Of a stretch of 64,000 nucleotides of DNA, positions 24,797 to 32,536 are shown piece after piece; positions within the stretch are counted from its first letter, which is position 1; each line of letters starts with the position of its first letter. Source of the DNA: Phycisphaeraceae bacterium (lineage in GTDB: Bacteria > Planctomycetota > Phycisphaerae > Phycisphaerales > Phycisphaeraceae); contig JADZCD010000020.1 of NCBI GenBank assembly GCA_020851735.1, positions 1 through 64,000 of the forward strand, in the 5' to 3' direction. The position numbers and the translations under genes were made by a program. The notes beneath the pieces are model-generated. The model worked only from the letters and a program-made list of their open reading frames with translations, made no database searches and had not been told where the DNA came from.

Positions 24797-26179
24797 TTAG
24801 ACGGCGGGGCGGTCGACACGTTCGATGTCGGCGCCTAATTCGCGCAGGGTTTCCTCCATGCGGTAGTAGCCGCGATCCAAGTGATAGACGCGATTGACGG
24901 TGGTGGTGCCGCTGGCGGCCAGACCGGCTAGGACCAGGCCGGCGGAGGCGCGCAGGTCGCTGGCCATGACGGGGGCGCCTTCCAGTTCGCGCACGCCGCT
25001 GACGAGCACCGACGCGCCGCTGCGCACCAGGTTGGCGCCCATGCGGAGCAGCTCAGCGACGTGCAGGAAGCGGTCGGGGAATATTTTTTCGGTGATGATC
25101 GAGTTGCCGTCGGCTAAGCACAACAGGGCCATGATCTGGGCTTGGAGGTCGGTGGGGAACCCGGGGTGGGGCTGGGTGGTGACCTGAATGGGTTCCAGGC
25201 GGCGGCTGCTGGAGACGCGGACGGTGTGCCCGGCGCACATCTCGCTTAGTTGGCCTTGGGAAACGGGCTTGGGTTGGCCGTCCGGGACGACGACTTCGGT
25301 GTGGACGCCCACGGCGTGGAGGCGGTCGAGGGCGGCGCCCATGGCTTCAAGGGGGCAATTTTCCAGGGTGACGTCGCCGTTGGTCATGGCGGCGGCCATG
25401 ATGAAGGTGCCGGCCTCGATGCGGTCGGGAATGATGGCGTGTTCGACGCCGTGGAGTTTTTCGACGCCGTCGATGACCAGGCGGGGGGACCCGGCGCCTT
25501 CGATGTGGGCGCCCATGGCGATGAGCATGCGGGCTAAGTCGACGACCTCCGGCTCGCAGGCGGCGGATTCGATGATGGTGCGGCCCTCGGCCAGGGCGGC
25601 GGCGCACATGACGTTGTCGGTGCCTAAGACGGTGGACCCGAAGGGACCGCCTAGGAAAATTCGCGTGCCCTTTAAGCGTCCGGGCTTGCCGCGTTCGTAA
25701 CCGGGGGCCTGGGCGACGATGTACCCGCCGTCAAGGGTGATCTGGGCGCCTAAGGCGCGCAGGCCCTGGAGGTGCAGGTCGACGGGGCGGTCGCCGATGT
25801 TGCACCCGCCGGGCATGGAAACGCGGGCGAACCCGCGTTTGGCGAGCATGGGGCCCAGGACGCAGATGCTGGCCCGCATGGTGCGGACGATGTCGTAGGG
25901 GGCTTCGGACTTCTGGTCGTCCTTGGTGTGCAGGCGGACTTTCATTTCGCCGCGCTGGGTTGACCCGGCGTCGGCGGATTCCACGTTCGCGTCGACGCCC
26001 AGTTCATTGAGCAGGCGAATCATGTTGCGGATGTCGGCTAAGTCCGGCACGCTGGAAAGGTTGACCGGCTGGTCGGTCAAAAGGGCGGCCGCCATGAGGG
26101 GCAGGGCGGCGTTTTTAGCGCCGTGGACCCGTAAACGACCGCGTAAGTGTTTGCCGCCTTTAATGACAAATGCATCCAT
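24797..26179 (-). CDS. murA: UDP-N-acetylglucosamine 1-carboxyvinyltransferase
   Basis: A 460-residue MurA, first committed step of peptidoglycan synthesis (PEP plus UDP-GlcNAc), cytosolic. GAKNAALPLMAAALL (Lys22, Asn23) and the fosfomycin-target loop SMPGGCNIGDRPVDLHLQGL with Cys126 are intact. It is about 40 residues longer than E. coli MurA, partly through loops around residues 70-95 and near VPDGQPKPVSQ. The reading frame stays open for another 300 codons upstream, but that part is intergenic repeat DNA; MDAFVIKGG at 26179 is the real start. Presence of murA argues for a peptidoglycan-containing wall. Confidence 0.95.
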   Translation of the reverse strand: MDAFVIKGGKHLRGRLRVHGAKNAALPLMAAALLTDQPVNLSSVPDLADIRNMIRLLNELGVDANVESADAGSTQRGEMKVRLHTKDDQKSEAPYDIVRTMRASICVLGPMLAKRGFARVSMPGGCNIGDRPVDLHLQGLRALGAQITLDGGYIVAQAPGYERGKPGRLKGTRIFLGGPFGSTVLGTDNVMCAAALAEGRTIIESAACEPEVVDLARMLIAMGAHIEGAGSPRLVIDGVEKLHGVEHAIIPDRIEAGTFIMAAAMTNGDVTLENCPLEAMGAALDRLHAVGVHTEVVVPDGQPKPVSQGQLSEMCAGHTVRVSSSRRLEPIQVTTQPHPGFPTDLQAQIMALLCLADGNSIITEKIFPDRFLHVAELLRMGANLVRSGASVLVSGVRELEGAPVMASDLRASAGLVLAGLAASGTTTVNRVYHLDRGYYRMEETLRELGADIERVDRPAV

Positions 26180-26587
26180 AGCCTTATGTTCTCCCAAAAC
26201 GGGGCCCGGCTCGCAAATAGAGGGGCGGGCGATCAGGAATGAGCCTGGTGGTTTATCGGGAGATTGGGGGGAGGTGGATTGGGCGAAGGGGTGATGGGGT
26301 GAGTAATAAGAGGTTGGGGAAAAAGCTGGAAGACTGAAATGTGACCCCCCGGCAGAGCCGGGGGCTGAATCCAATGTGACGTGATGCCCTGTGGAAATCG
26401 TGGCGGCAGATACGGCGATCTGCGATCGCCCGCTAAACGGCGTGGAGTGCCCAGGGATTTTTTCCCTGGGCTTTAATCCCCCGCTTACTGACGTGCGCGG
26501 CTCGTTAAGGCAAGCGCTGGCGGGGGGTGGGGGGAAACATCCGGGCGAACATGGTAAAACAACCAACCCTATCTGAGGAGTTCTGCG
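26180..26587. repeat. Divergent intergenic region with composite B-A-C repeat
   Basis: The composite B-A-C lies at 26414-26506, a near-identical partner of 24681-24773, so two copies flank murA in direct orientation. The stretch 26340-26370 (CCCCCCGGCAGAGCCGGGGG) is a further hairpin. The promoter of murA should be in 26180-26330; the region just before apt (26540-26587) ends with GAGGAG. Confidence 0.85.
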
Positions 26588-27103
26588 ATGGACCTGCTGG
26601 CACTGGTTCGTGACATTCCGGATTGGCCTAAGCCGGGCATTGTTTTTAAGGACATTACGCCGCTGCTGCGGAATCCGGCGGGGCTGGCGATGGCGGTGGA
26701 GCTGATGGCTAATCCGTTCCGCGGCAAGGGGGTGGAGGTGGTGGTGGGCACGGAAAGCCGGGGGTTTATCTTTGGGGTGGCGGTGGCGCAGGCGCTGTCG
26801 GCGGGATTTGTGCCCATCCGCAAGCCCAAGAAGCTGCCTTACAAGACGGTAGGGATCGATTACGCCCTGGAATACGGGACGGATCGGCTGGAGGTACACA
26901 CGGACGCGGTGACCAAAGGCCAGCGGGTGCTGATGGTGGATGACCTTTTGGCCACGGGGGGGACGATGAAGGCGTCGTGTCAGCTGATCGCGGGATTGGG
27001 GGCCAAGCTCATGGGCATTTCGGTGCTTATTGAGCTGGCTTTCCTCAACGGCAAGGCCCAGTTGACCCCCTTCGCTGACGTGCATGCCGTTCTGAAAGTA
27101 TGA
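26588..27103 (+). CDS. apt: Adenine phosphoribosyltransferase
   Basis: A 171-residue purine salvage enzyme making AMP from adenine and PRPP. VVVGTESRGFIFGVAVAQAL (residues 51-70), KPKKLPYKTVGIDYALEYGTDRLE and the PRPP loop VLMVDDLLATGGTMKA (114-129) are all canonical. TGAGGAG sits 8 bases before the ATG. The stop codon overlaps the start of the CPBP gene (ATGA), so the two are coupled. Confidence 0.96.
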   Translation: MDLLALVRDIPDWPKPGIVFKDITPLLRNPAGLAMAVELMANPFRGKGVEVVVGTESRGFIFGVAVAQALSAGFVPIRKPKKLPYKTVGIDYALEYGTDRLEVHTDAVTKGQRVLMVDDLLATGGTMKASCQLIAGLGAKLMGISVLIELAFLNGKAQLTPFADVHAVLKV

Positions 27104-27912
27104 TGCCGGGGGTTATGACCCTGCCGCCCCGCTCACCTTCACGCAAGAAACAACAGCCGCCGCTGCAAAGCTATTGGCTGTTGGCGCAGCAGCCGCTGCA
27201 GTCGTTGTTTTTTTTATTGCCGCTGGTGCTGCTGTATGAAGTGGGGACGATTGTCTACATCCGTCACGCCACGGGCACGCCGACGCCGCACATTCTGGCG
27301 TACTCGATGCTGCAGCATTTTTTCGAGGCGGTGGGCGTGGGGCACGGGGCGTATTACCTGCCGGGGTTGATCGTGATCGTGGTGCTGCTTTGCCTGCACG
27401 TGGTGCGGCGGGATCGCTGGCAATTTGAAACGCACATTTATCTGTGGATGGGCATTGAATCGGTGCTGCTGGCCCTGCCGCTGTTCGTGCTGATGCTCAT
27501 AGGCTGGGGGGCGGCGACGCCGCAATGGCATCTGCTCCAGGCTCTGGATTCGACGCCGGCGACGCCGTGGCAGCCGATGCTGATTTACAGCGTGGGGGCG
27601 GGGATCTATGAGGAATTGCTGTTTCGCTTGATCGCCATCGCGCTGGTGCACATGTTCTTAGTCGATCTGTTGTCGCTGCCGGAGCACATCGGGGCGATCG
27701 GGGCGGTGGCGGTGTCGGCGTTGCTCTTTGCCCTGTATCACTTCGGCCCGGACAACCCGTTTAACGTGCGCAAGCTGGCGTTTTATTCCCTGGCGGGGAT
27801 TTACTTCGCGGTGGTGTATCTGCTGCGCGGGTTCGGCATCGTGGCGGGCACGCACGCGATGTACGACATTCTGGTGGTGCTGCTGCAGATTGCCCAGCAT
27901 CAAAACACTTGA
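27100..27912 (+). CDS. CPBP family intramembrane metalloprotease
   Basis: A 270-residue membrane protein with about seven hydrophobic segments. The three CPBP (CAAX protease and bacteriocin-processing) motifs are visible: YEELLFR (Glu171, Glu172, Arg176), ALYHFGPDN and GTHAMYDI, each with a conserved Glu or His of the catalytic centre. The substrate is unknown. It overlaps apt by 4 bases and is followed by cysC after 92 bases. A peptidase in this spot may simply be cotranscribed housekeeping. Confidence 0.87.
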   Translation: MMPGVMTLPPRSPSRKKQQPPLQSYWLLAQQPLQSLFFLLPLVLLYEVGTIVYIRHATGTPTPHILAYSMLQHFFEAVGVGHGAYYLPGLIVIVVLLCLHVVRRDRWQFETHIYLWMGIESVLLALPLFVLMLIGWGAATPQWHLLQALDSTPATPWQPMLIYSVGAGIYEELLFRLIAIALVHMFLVDLLSLPEHIGAIGAVAVSALLFALYHFGPDNPFNVRKLAFYSLAGIYFAVVYLLRGFGIVAGTHAMYDILVVLLQIAQHQNT

Positions 27913-28004
27913 TAGTCCTGCTTTTACCGGGCGGTTTGGACTTAGGTGGTAATTCCGCTACCATCCCCGCCTTCACCCTATATTTGAGGCAGGAGTTGAT
28001 TCCC

Positions 28005-28622
28005 ATGGCCCAGCAGAAAGCAACGAACATCACCTGGCACGACGGCGCGGTTACGGCGCAGGAGAGGCGGAAAAACCTGGGCCAAAAGGGCGTGACGGTG
28101 TGGATGACGGGCCTGTCGGCCAGCGGGAAGAGCACGATCGCGGTGGCGCTGGAGCAGGTGCTGCTGCAGCGCGGCAAGCACGCGTATCGTCTGGACGGGG
28201 ACAACATCCGGCACGGGCTGAATAAGAACCTGGGCTTCTCGGCCGAGGACCGGGCGGAGAACATCCGGCGGATCGGCGAGGTGGCCAAGCTGTTTGCCGA
28301 CGCGGGGCTGATCGCCATCACCAGCTTCATCAGCCCCTACGCGGCTGACCGCGAGGCGGCCCGCAAGCTGCACGCGGACGCGGGGCTGCCTTATATCGAG
28401 GTTTACGTGGATTGCCCGATCGCGGAGGCGGAAAAGCGCGACCCCAAGGGCCTGTACAAAAAGGCGCGGGCGGGGCAACTCAAAGGCTTCACGGGCATCG
28501 ACGATCCGTACGAAGCGCCGACGAACCCGGAATTGCACTTGCGCACGGATCAGCTTTCCATCGAACAGTCGGTGGAAAAGCTGCTGGAGTTGCTGGAGCA
28601 AAAAGGGTTGCTTAAGGCCTAA
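28005..28622 (+). CDS. cysC: Adenylyl-sulfate kinase
   Basis: A 205-residue APS kinase that makes PAPS from adenosine 5'-phosphosulfate and ATP. Walker [10 protein letters not shown] is at residues 36-44, [18 protein letters not shown] and the lid/APS motif [14 protein letters not shown] follow, then [30 protein letters not shown] precedes the ATG at 28005 by 9 bases; the frame is open from 27909 but the extra part is unconserved. No ATP sulfurylase (cysN/D or sat) is in the window. Confidence 0.95.
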   Translation: MAQQKATNITWHDGAVTAQERRKNLGQKGVTVWMTGLSASGKSTIAVALEQVLLQRGKHAYRLDGDNIRHGLNKNLGFSAEDRAENIRRIGEVAKLFADAGLIAITSFISPYAADREAARKLHADAGLPYIEVYVDCPIAEAEKRDPKGLYKKARAGQLKGFTGIDDPYEAPTNPELHLRTDQLSIEQSVEKLLELLEQKGLLKA

Positions 28623-28681
28623 GGCCAGGCGAGAGCGCAGGCTGCGGAATTTCCGGGGATTCGCCGCGGCGGACGGCGCGC

Positions 28682-30214
28682 TCAGGCGGCTTGGCGCATG
28701 CGGTTGAGGGCGTTGAAGGCGGCCACGCGATAGCACTCGGCGAGGGTGGGGAAGTTAAAGACGTTCTCCACGAAGAACCGCACGTCGCCGCCGAAGGACA
28801 TCACGGCCTGGCCGATGTGGATCAGCTCGGTGGCGCCGGTGCCGATGATGTGCACGCCCAGAATCTTGCGGGTTTCCTGGTGGACTAACAGTTTCAGCAG
28901 GCCTTCATGGTCGCCGAGCAACTGCCCGCGGGCGATCTCCTGATAAAGAGCTGTGCCCGACTCAAAGGGAATGCCCTCGGCGGTGAGCTGCTGCTCGGTC
29001 TTGCCGATCATGGAGATTTCCGGCACGGCGTAGATGCCGTAGGGCAAAAGCTCGGTCATGCCGCCGGTGTCGGCGCCGCAGGCGTGGCAGGAAGCTTGCC
29101 GGCCCTGCTCCATGGCGGTGCTGGCCAGGGCGGGGAACCCGATCACGTCGCCGACGGCGTAGATGTGGGGCGCGGCGGTCTGGAAGTGCTCGTTGACTTT
29201 CAAGCGGCCGCGTTCGTCGGCGGCTAAGCCCACGTTTTCCAGGGCTAATTCGCGGGCGTTGCCCTCACGGCCCACGGCGTATAAAAGCGTCTGGGCCCGC
29301 AAGCGTTTGCCGGATTCCAGCACGGCTTCGACGCCCCCGCCCCCGGAAGAAGTGCCCCCGGAAGGTACCGAGCCGGCCCCGCATTTCCATGCGGGGCTAT
29401 CACCGGCCCCGGAAGTCTCGGAAACTTCGGAAGCTTCGGAGGGAGTGCTCTTTGACGCTTCGTCTGAGGATGGCATCGGTTCGGACAGGCGCTGGATGCT
29501 GGCGACTTTTTCGCCCAGGCGCAGGGAGATGCCGGCGCGGCGCATGTGGTAGTGAAAGGCTTCGCAGATTTCCTGGTCGAGGAAGCCGAGCACCTGATTC
29601 TTGGCGTCGATGAGGGTAACGCTCACGCCGAGGGTGGCCATGATGCAGGCGTATTCGGTGCCGATGACGCCGCCGCCGACGACGATCATGCTGCGGGGGA
29701 GGGTCTTAATCTGCAGCACGCCGTCGGAACAGACCACGGTGTGATCGTCAAAAGGAACCTGGGCAGGACGGGCGGGGCGGGTGCCGGTGGCGATGATGAA
29801 TTTGTCGGCCATCACCAGTTGGGTGTCGTTGGCGCAGGTGACCTGCAAAAGGTTGGGGCCTTCAAAATGAGCGGTGCCCCAGACGACGTCGATGCCGTTG
29901 CGCTCGAACTGCTCCTGGAGCATTTCCAATTCGGTGTGGATGACCTGCTGGCTGACGTAGATCAGGTCGGTGATGGTGATGTCGCGTTTGACGCGGTGGC
30001 TGCGTCCAAAGAGTCCGCGGCGGCTGGCGCCGGTGAGGTGCATGGCGGCTTCGCGCAGGGCTTTGCTGGGGATGGTGCCGGTGTTGACGGCGGCCCCGCC
30101 GAGCTTCTCGTGCTTTTCAATGATGACCACGCTCTTGCCGAGCTTGGCGGCCTGGATGGCGGCCTTCTGTCCGGCCGGTCCGGTACCGATCACCGCGATG
30201 TCATAATGACGCAT
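28682..30214 (-). CDS. sthA: Soluble pyridine nucleotide transhydrogenase, with in-frame repeat insertion
   Basis: A 510-residue flavoprotein, about 45 residues longer than E. coli SthA. It binds FAD (AVIGTGPAGQKAAIQAA, residues 7-23) and NAD(P) (IVVGGGVIGTEYACIMA, 177-193) and has NTGTIPSKALREA in place of the disulfide of related dehydrogenases, as in SthA. C-terminal GVHIIGTGATELIHIGQA and NFPTLAECYRVAAFNALNR are intact. Residues about 243-294 are an insertion rich in Ser, Glu, Pro and Gly, carrying SPAWKCGA (273-280) and SGGGGVE (290-296), placed in the loop between two beta strands where E. coli SthA has a short turn (DDGV). The enzyme could still fold around it. Confidence 0.9.
   Translation of the reverse strand: MRHYDIAVIGTGPAGQKAAIQAAKLGKSVVIIEKHEKLGGAAVNTGTIPSKALREAAMHLTGASRRGLFGRSHRVKRDITITDLIYVSQQVIHTELEMLQEQFERNGIDVVWGTAHFEGPNLLQVTCANDTQLVMADKFIIATGTRPARPAQVPFDDHTVVCSDGVLQIKTLPRSMIVVGGGVIGTEYACIMATLGVSVTLIDAKNQVLGFLDQEICEAFHYHMRRAGISLRLGEKVASIQRLSEPMPSSDEASKSTPSEASEVSETSGAGDSPAWKCGAGSVPSGGTSSGGGGVEAVLESGKRLRAQTLLYAVGREGNARELALENVGLAADERGRLKVNEHFQTAAPHIYAVGDVIGFPALASTAMEQGRQASCHACGADTGGMTELLPYGIYAVPEISMIGKTEQQLTAEGIPFESGTALYQEIARGQLLGDHEGLLKLLVHQETRKILGVHIIGTGATELIHIGQAVMSFGGDVRFFVENVFNFPTLAECYRVAAFNALNRMRQAA
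29327..29480 (+). repeat. Type E/D repeat cluster inside sthA
   Basis: CCCCGGAAG units at 29334-29365, the D palindrome CCCCGCAT-ttcc-ATGCGGGG at 29377-29396 and a CGGAAG-type run (GGAAGTCTCGGAAACTTCGG) at 29405-29440. The left 23 bases (29327-29349) are the same as at 9577-9599. The minus-strand frame of sthA runs through without a stop. Confidence 0.88.
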
Positions 30215-30535
30215 ATCCCACCCGCTTTTTGGCGCACCGGCGGGCTGGAAACGGACTGAGCCGGCGCTGGACCCATAACCCCATCATCGGCTGGGCGGCG
30301 AGGGAGGCTTAATGCTTAATGAGCAGGCTGAGCGATCAAAGCACGAGTTGCGGGCCTGACATCGCTCTGCGGACGAATAGCCAATAATAAACAGTAGGGC
30401 GGCACAGGGAGCGGACCAATGGGGAGTGCCTCATGCCAACATTGGAATGAAAACGTCAGGCGAGGGTGAAACAACGCCGCCACGGCGTCATTCTGGCGGA
30501 ACTAGGCGCGGGCCAATGCACCATGCGCCCAAAGA
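30215..30535. other. Intergenic region, nothing recognised
   Basis: No gene, tRNA or known repeat family is visible in these 321 bases. They lie upstream of sthA (minus strand) and downstream of the next minus-strand gene, so the sthA promoter should be near the left end. Confidence 0.5.
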
Positions 30536-31018
30536 TTACTGAGGGGAAGGATGGGTATGGCTTATACCGGCCCACTTCTGAAGCTGGGCTCGGGTCAGCC
30601 TTGGTCCTCGATATGGATTGGGTGGTGACCATTTCTTGACGAACTCGCTGTCGTCTCCAACATCAGCCGACCAATCGACGAATTGGCCGGTCGCGTCAAA
30701 TACATAGACGGCAGGACCGGAGGGAAAAAAAGGGCCCGTCAGCAGGATTACCCACGGCGATTCCTTTTTGTAGGCGATGACGTATTCGGCGCCATCGTGC
30801 TGAAACCACACATAAGTATCCAACGACGGCTGCCACTTCATAAAGGCTGCCAAGGACTGCATACTCGGCGGCGGCGTAAGGAAAACCCCGCTGCCTATTT
30901 TACAGACACAGGAGATAGGCAACCCCAACAATAGAACAACCATTGTCCAGCCGAACCATCCCAACCGTCGCTGGCGAGTATTGCGCACAACCCCCTTCGT
31001 CATCGTGCTTGTGGGCAT
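30536..31018 (-). CDS. Hypothetical protein with one membrane segment
   Basis: A 160-residue protein starting at MPTSTMTKGV. A basic N-terminus (RNTRQRRLGW) is followed by a single hydrophobic segment (WFGWTMVVLLLGLPISCVC, about residues 22-42) and a polar region of about 115 residues, rich in aromatic residues and ending PRLTRAQLQKWAG. It is probably anchored with the C-terminal domain outside. An earlier ATG at 31060 is possible. Base composition is less GC-rich than its neighbours, so it may be a recent arrival. Function unknown. Confidence 0.55.
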   Translation of the reverse strand: MPTSTMTKGVVRNTRQRRLGWFGWTMVVLLLGLPISCVCKIGSGVFLTPPPSMQSLAAFMKWQPSLDTYVWFQHDGAEYVIAYKKESPWVILLTGPFFPSGPAVYVFDATGQFVDWSADVGDDSEFVKKWSPPNPYRGPRLTRAQLQKWAGISHTHPSPQ

Positions 31019-31100
31019 ATTTAAATTATAACCGTCAGTCTTTTCGCCCGTAAGCTGCAATCAAACTTGAGAGTCTCAGTTTGCTCTCTCCAGCACATGG

Positions 31101-31169
31101 TTAATCCGGCGGGAGGGTTTCAAAGCGGTAGCCGACTTCGCGCAGGGTGAGCAGGTAGCGGGGGCGATC
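31101..31169 (-). pseudogene. Remnant: C-terminus of an OmpR/PhoB-type response regulator
   Basis: Minus-strand translation reads DRPRYLLTLREVGYRFETLP and ends two residues later at TAA (31101-31103). PRYLLTVRGVGYRF is the hallmark end of the winged-helix DNA-binding domain of OmpR-family regulators. Nothing upstream in this frame continues the domain: the sequence instead runs into the end of the URO-D-like gene (stop at 31177). It is therefore a 20-codon leftover of a deleted regulator gene. Confidence 0.6.
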
Positions 31170-31176
31170 CAACACG

Positions 31177-32292
31177 CTAGCGGTGCGCAGCGCACCATTT
31201 TTGGATCATTTTGACGCGGGTGATGGCTTCTTCGCCGATGCCTTCGGGGACTTCGTCGGAAACGCCCAGGACCAGGCGCGGGTGGAAGAGCTGGACGACC
31301 TTTTCAACGCAGGCCATCAGGTCGTCGCGCGAATATTGGTCCATGAAAAGCACGGCGGGGATGCCGTCGAGCACGATTTTGTCGCCGATGTGGGCCTTGA
31401 TTTCCTCCAGCGTGACGTCGCCCTGGGGCACGGGGGTGAGGGCTTCAATGCCGTCGAAGGCCATGTCCTTAAGGTAGCGCAGAAGAATCTTGCAGAAGCC
31501 GTCGATGTGGACGTGGGTGTAAAGGCCGGCCTTGCGGAGTTGCCCGGAGCGCTTGGCGTACCAGGGCAGGAGGTATTTTTCGATGTATTCCGGGCCTAAA
31601 AGTTGATCGTGGAGGTTTTCGCCGAAGTTGACGATTTTGACCAGGTCCGTGTGCTGGGGAATCTGTTCGTAGAGGGCGTCGTAGGAATCGTCGATCAGGC
31701 GCATGGCGTCCTCGACTTCGTCGGGGTAATCAGCCAGGGCGTAGATGAGGCACTCGATGGGCATCCACCATTGGGCCAAGTGCTGGTAGGGGCTTTTGGG
31801 GACCCAGAATTGCGGGCTGCCGCGCGGGCCGATGAATTGATCGCCGATTTCAAAACGCTGGCGATCGAACCCGTGGGTGACGTGCTGGTACATCCAGCGC
31901 AGGCATTTGAGATCGTCGCGCGTCTGCACGGGATAGCGGACGGTGCGCCAGACCTGGTCCTCGTTTTTTAAGTGTTCGCGGACGAGCTGGCCATGGGGCG
32001 TGTGGTAGTAGGTCCAGGAACGGTCGCCTTCCTCGCGCTTGGTGATTTTGACCTCGGGGCCGAAGAATTGGCGGACGGGGTCGGGCTGATCGGTGTAGTA
32101 GTGCAGGTAGCGCATGGAGACGCCCAGATCGTCCATGAAGCCGCGCACATCGGTGCGCTCATAAGCGGCGGGCAACTGGTTCATGACCTTGTGCCAGGCA
32201 AACCACGGCTCAACGCGCGGCTGAAAGAACACCGGACCGCCGGCCGGATGGGTGCGGTCAAACACCGCCAGGTTCATCTGTCGATGGTTCAT
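31177..32292 (-). CDS. Uroporphyrinogen decarboxylase-like (URO-D superfamily) protein
   Basis: A 371-residue TIM-barrel protein of the URO-D/corrinoid methyltransferase superfamily, as seen from the late barrel strands ENLHDQLLGPEYIEKYLLPWY, GLYTHVHIDGFCKILLRYLKDMAFDGIEALTPVPQGDVTLEEIK and IVLDGIPAVLF. True HemE motifs (FAGAPFTLA, RQAGR) are absent, so haem synthesis is unlikely; many such proteins accompany glycan-degradation or methyl-transfer genes. I use MNHRQMNLAVF at 32292, which has AAAGG 7 bases upstream. Its 3' end abuts a response regulator remnant, which marks a past rearrangement. Confidence 0.75.
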   Translation of the reverse strand: MNHRQMNLAVFDRTHPAGGPVFFQPRVEPWFAWHKVMNQLPAAYERTDVRGFMDDLGVSMRYLHYYTDQPDPVRQFFGPEVKITKREEGDRSWTYYHTPHGQLVREHLKNEDQVWRTVRYPVQTRDDLKCLRWMYQHVTHGFDRQRFEIGDQFIGPRGSPQFWVPKSPYQHLAQWWMPIECLIYALADYPDEVEDAMRLIDDSYDALYEQIPQHTDLVKIVNFGENLHDQLLGPEYIEKYLLPWYAKRSGQLRKAGLYTHVHIDGFCKILLRYLKDMAFDGIEALTPVPQGDVTLEEIKAHIGDKIVLDGIPAVLFMDQYSRDDLMACVEKVVQLFHPRLVLGVSDEVPEGIGEEAITRVKMIQKWCAAHR

Positions 32293-32310
32293 CGAAAAGC
32301 CTTTGTCCAA

Positions 32311-32536
32311 AAAAGAAACGATGAGTCGGAAGGAAAATGATGCTCGGCTGATCTTGAATATGCAAATGGGTATAGGAAGTTAAGAACAAGAACAAGATCA
32401 ATGGCTGGGGCGCGAAGAAGGATGGATCGACGGGAGCGATTGGCGCAATAGATGCAGTGCCCAGGGAAGGAATCCCTGGGCTTTAGCCCCGGAAGTTCCC
32501 CGAGAATGCAACGTTTCCTGGCGAAGTCGGCGGCGG
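32311..32536. repeat. Intergenic region with a type A hairpin
   Basis: A type A hairpin at 32460-32480 (CCCAGGGA...TCCCTGGG, then CTTTAG) is followed by CCCCGGAAG (type E unit) at 32486. The right part carries the end of the beta-mannosidase gene's downstream region; the left part should hold the promoter of the URO-D-like gene. Confidence 0.75.

Noticed and set aside
24797-27085. A 762-codon open frame that extends murA upstream by about 300 codons
   Set aside because: The extension is intergenic repeat DNA (B, A and C modules give NEPRTSVSG and FSGRSQIAV) and overlaps apt; MurA homology starts at 26179.
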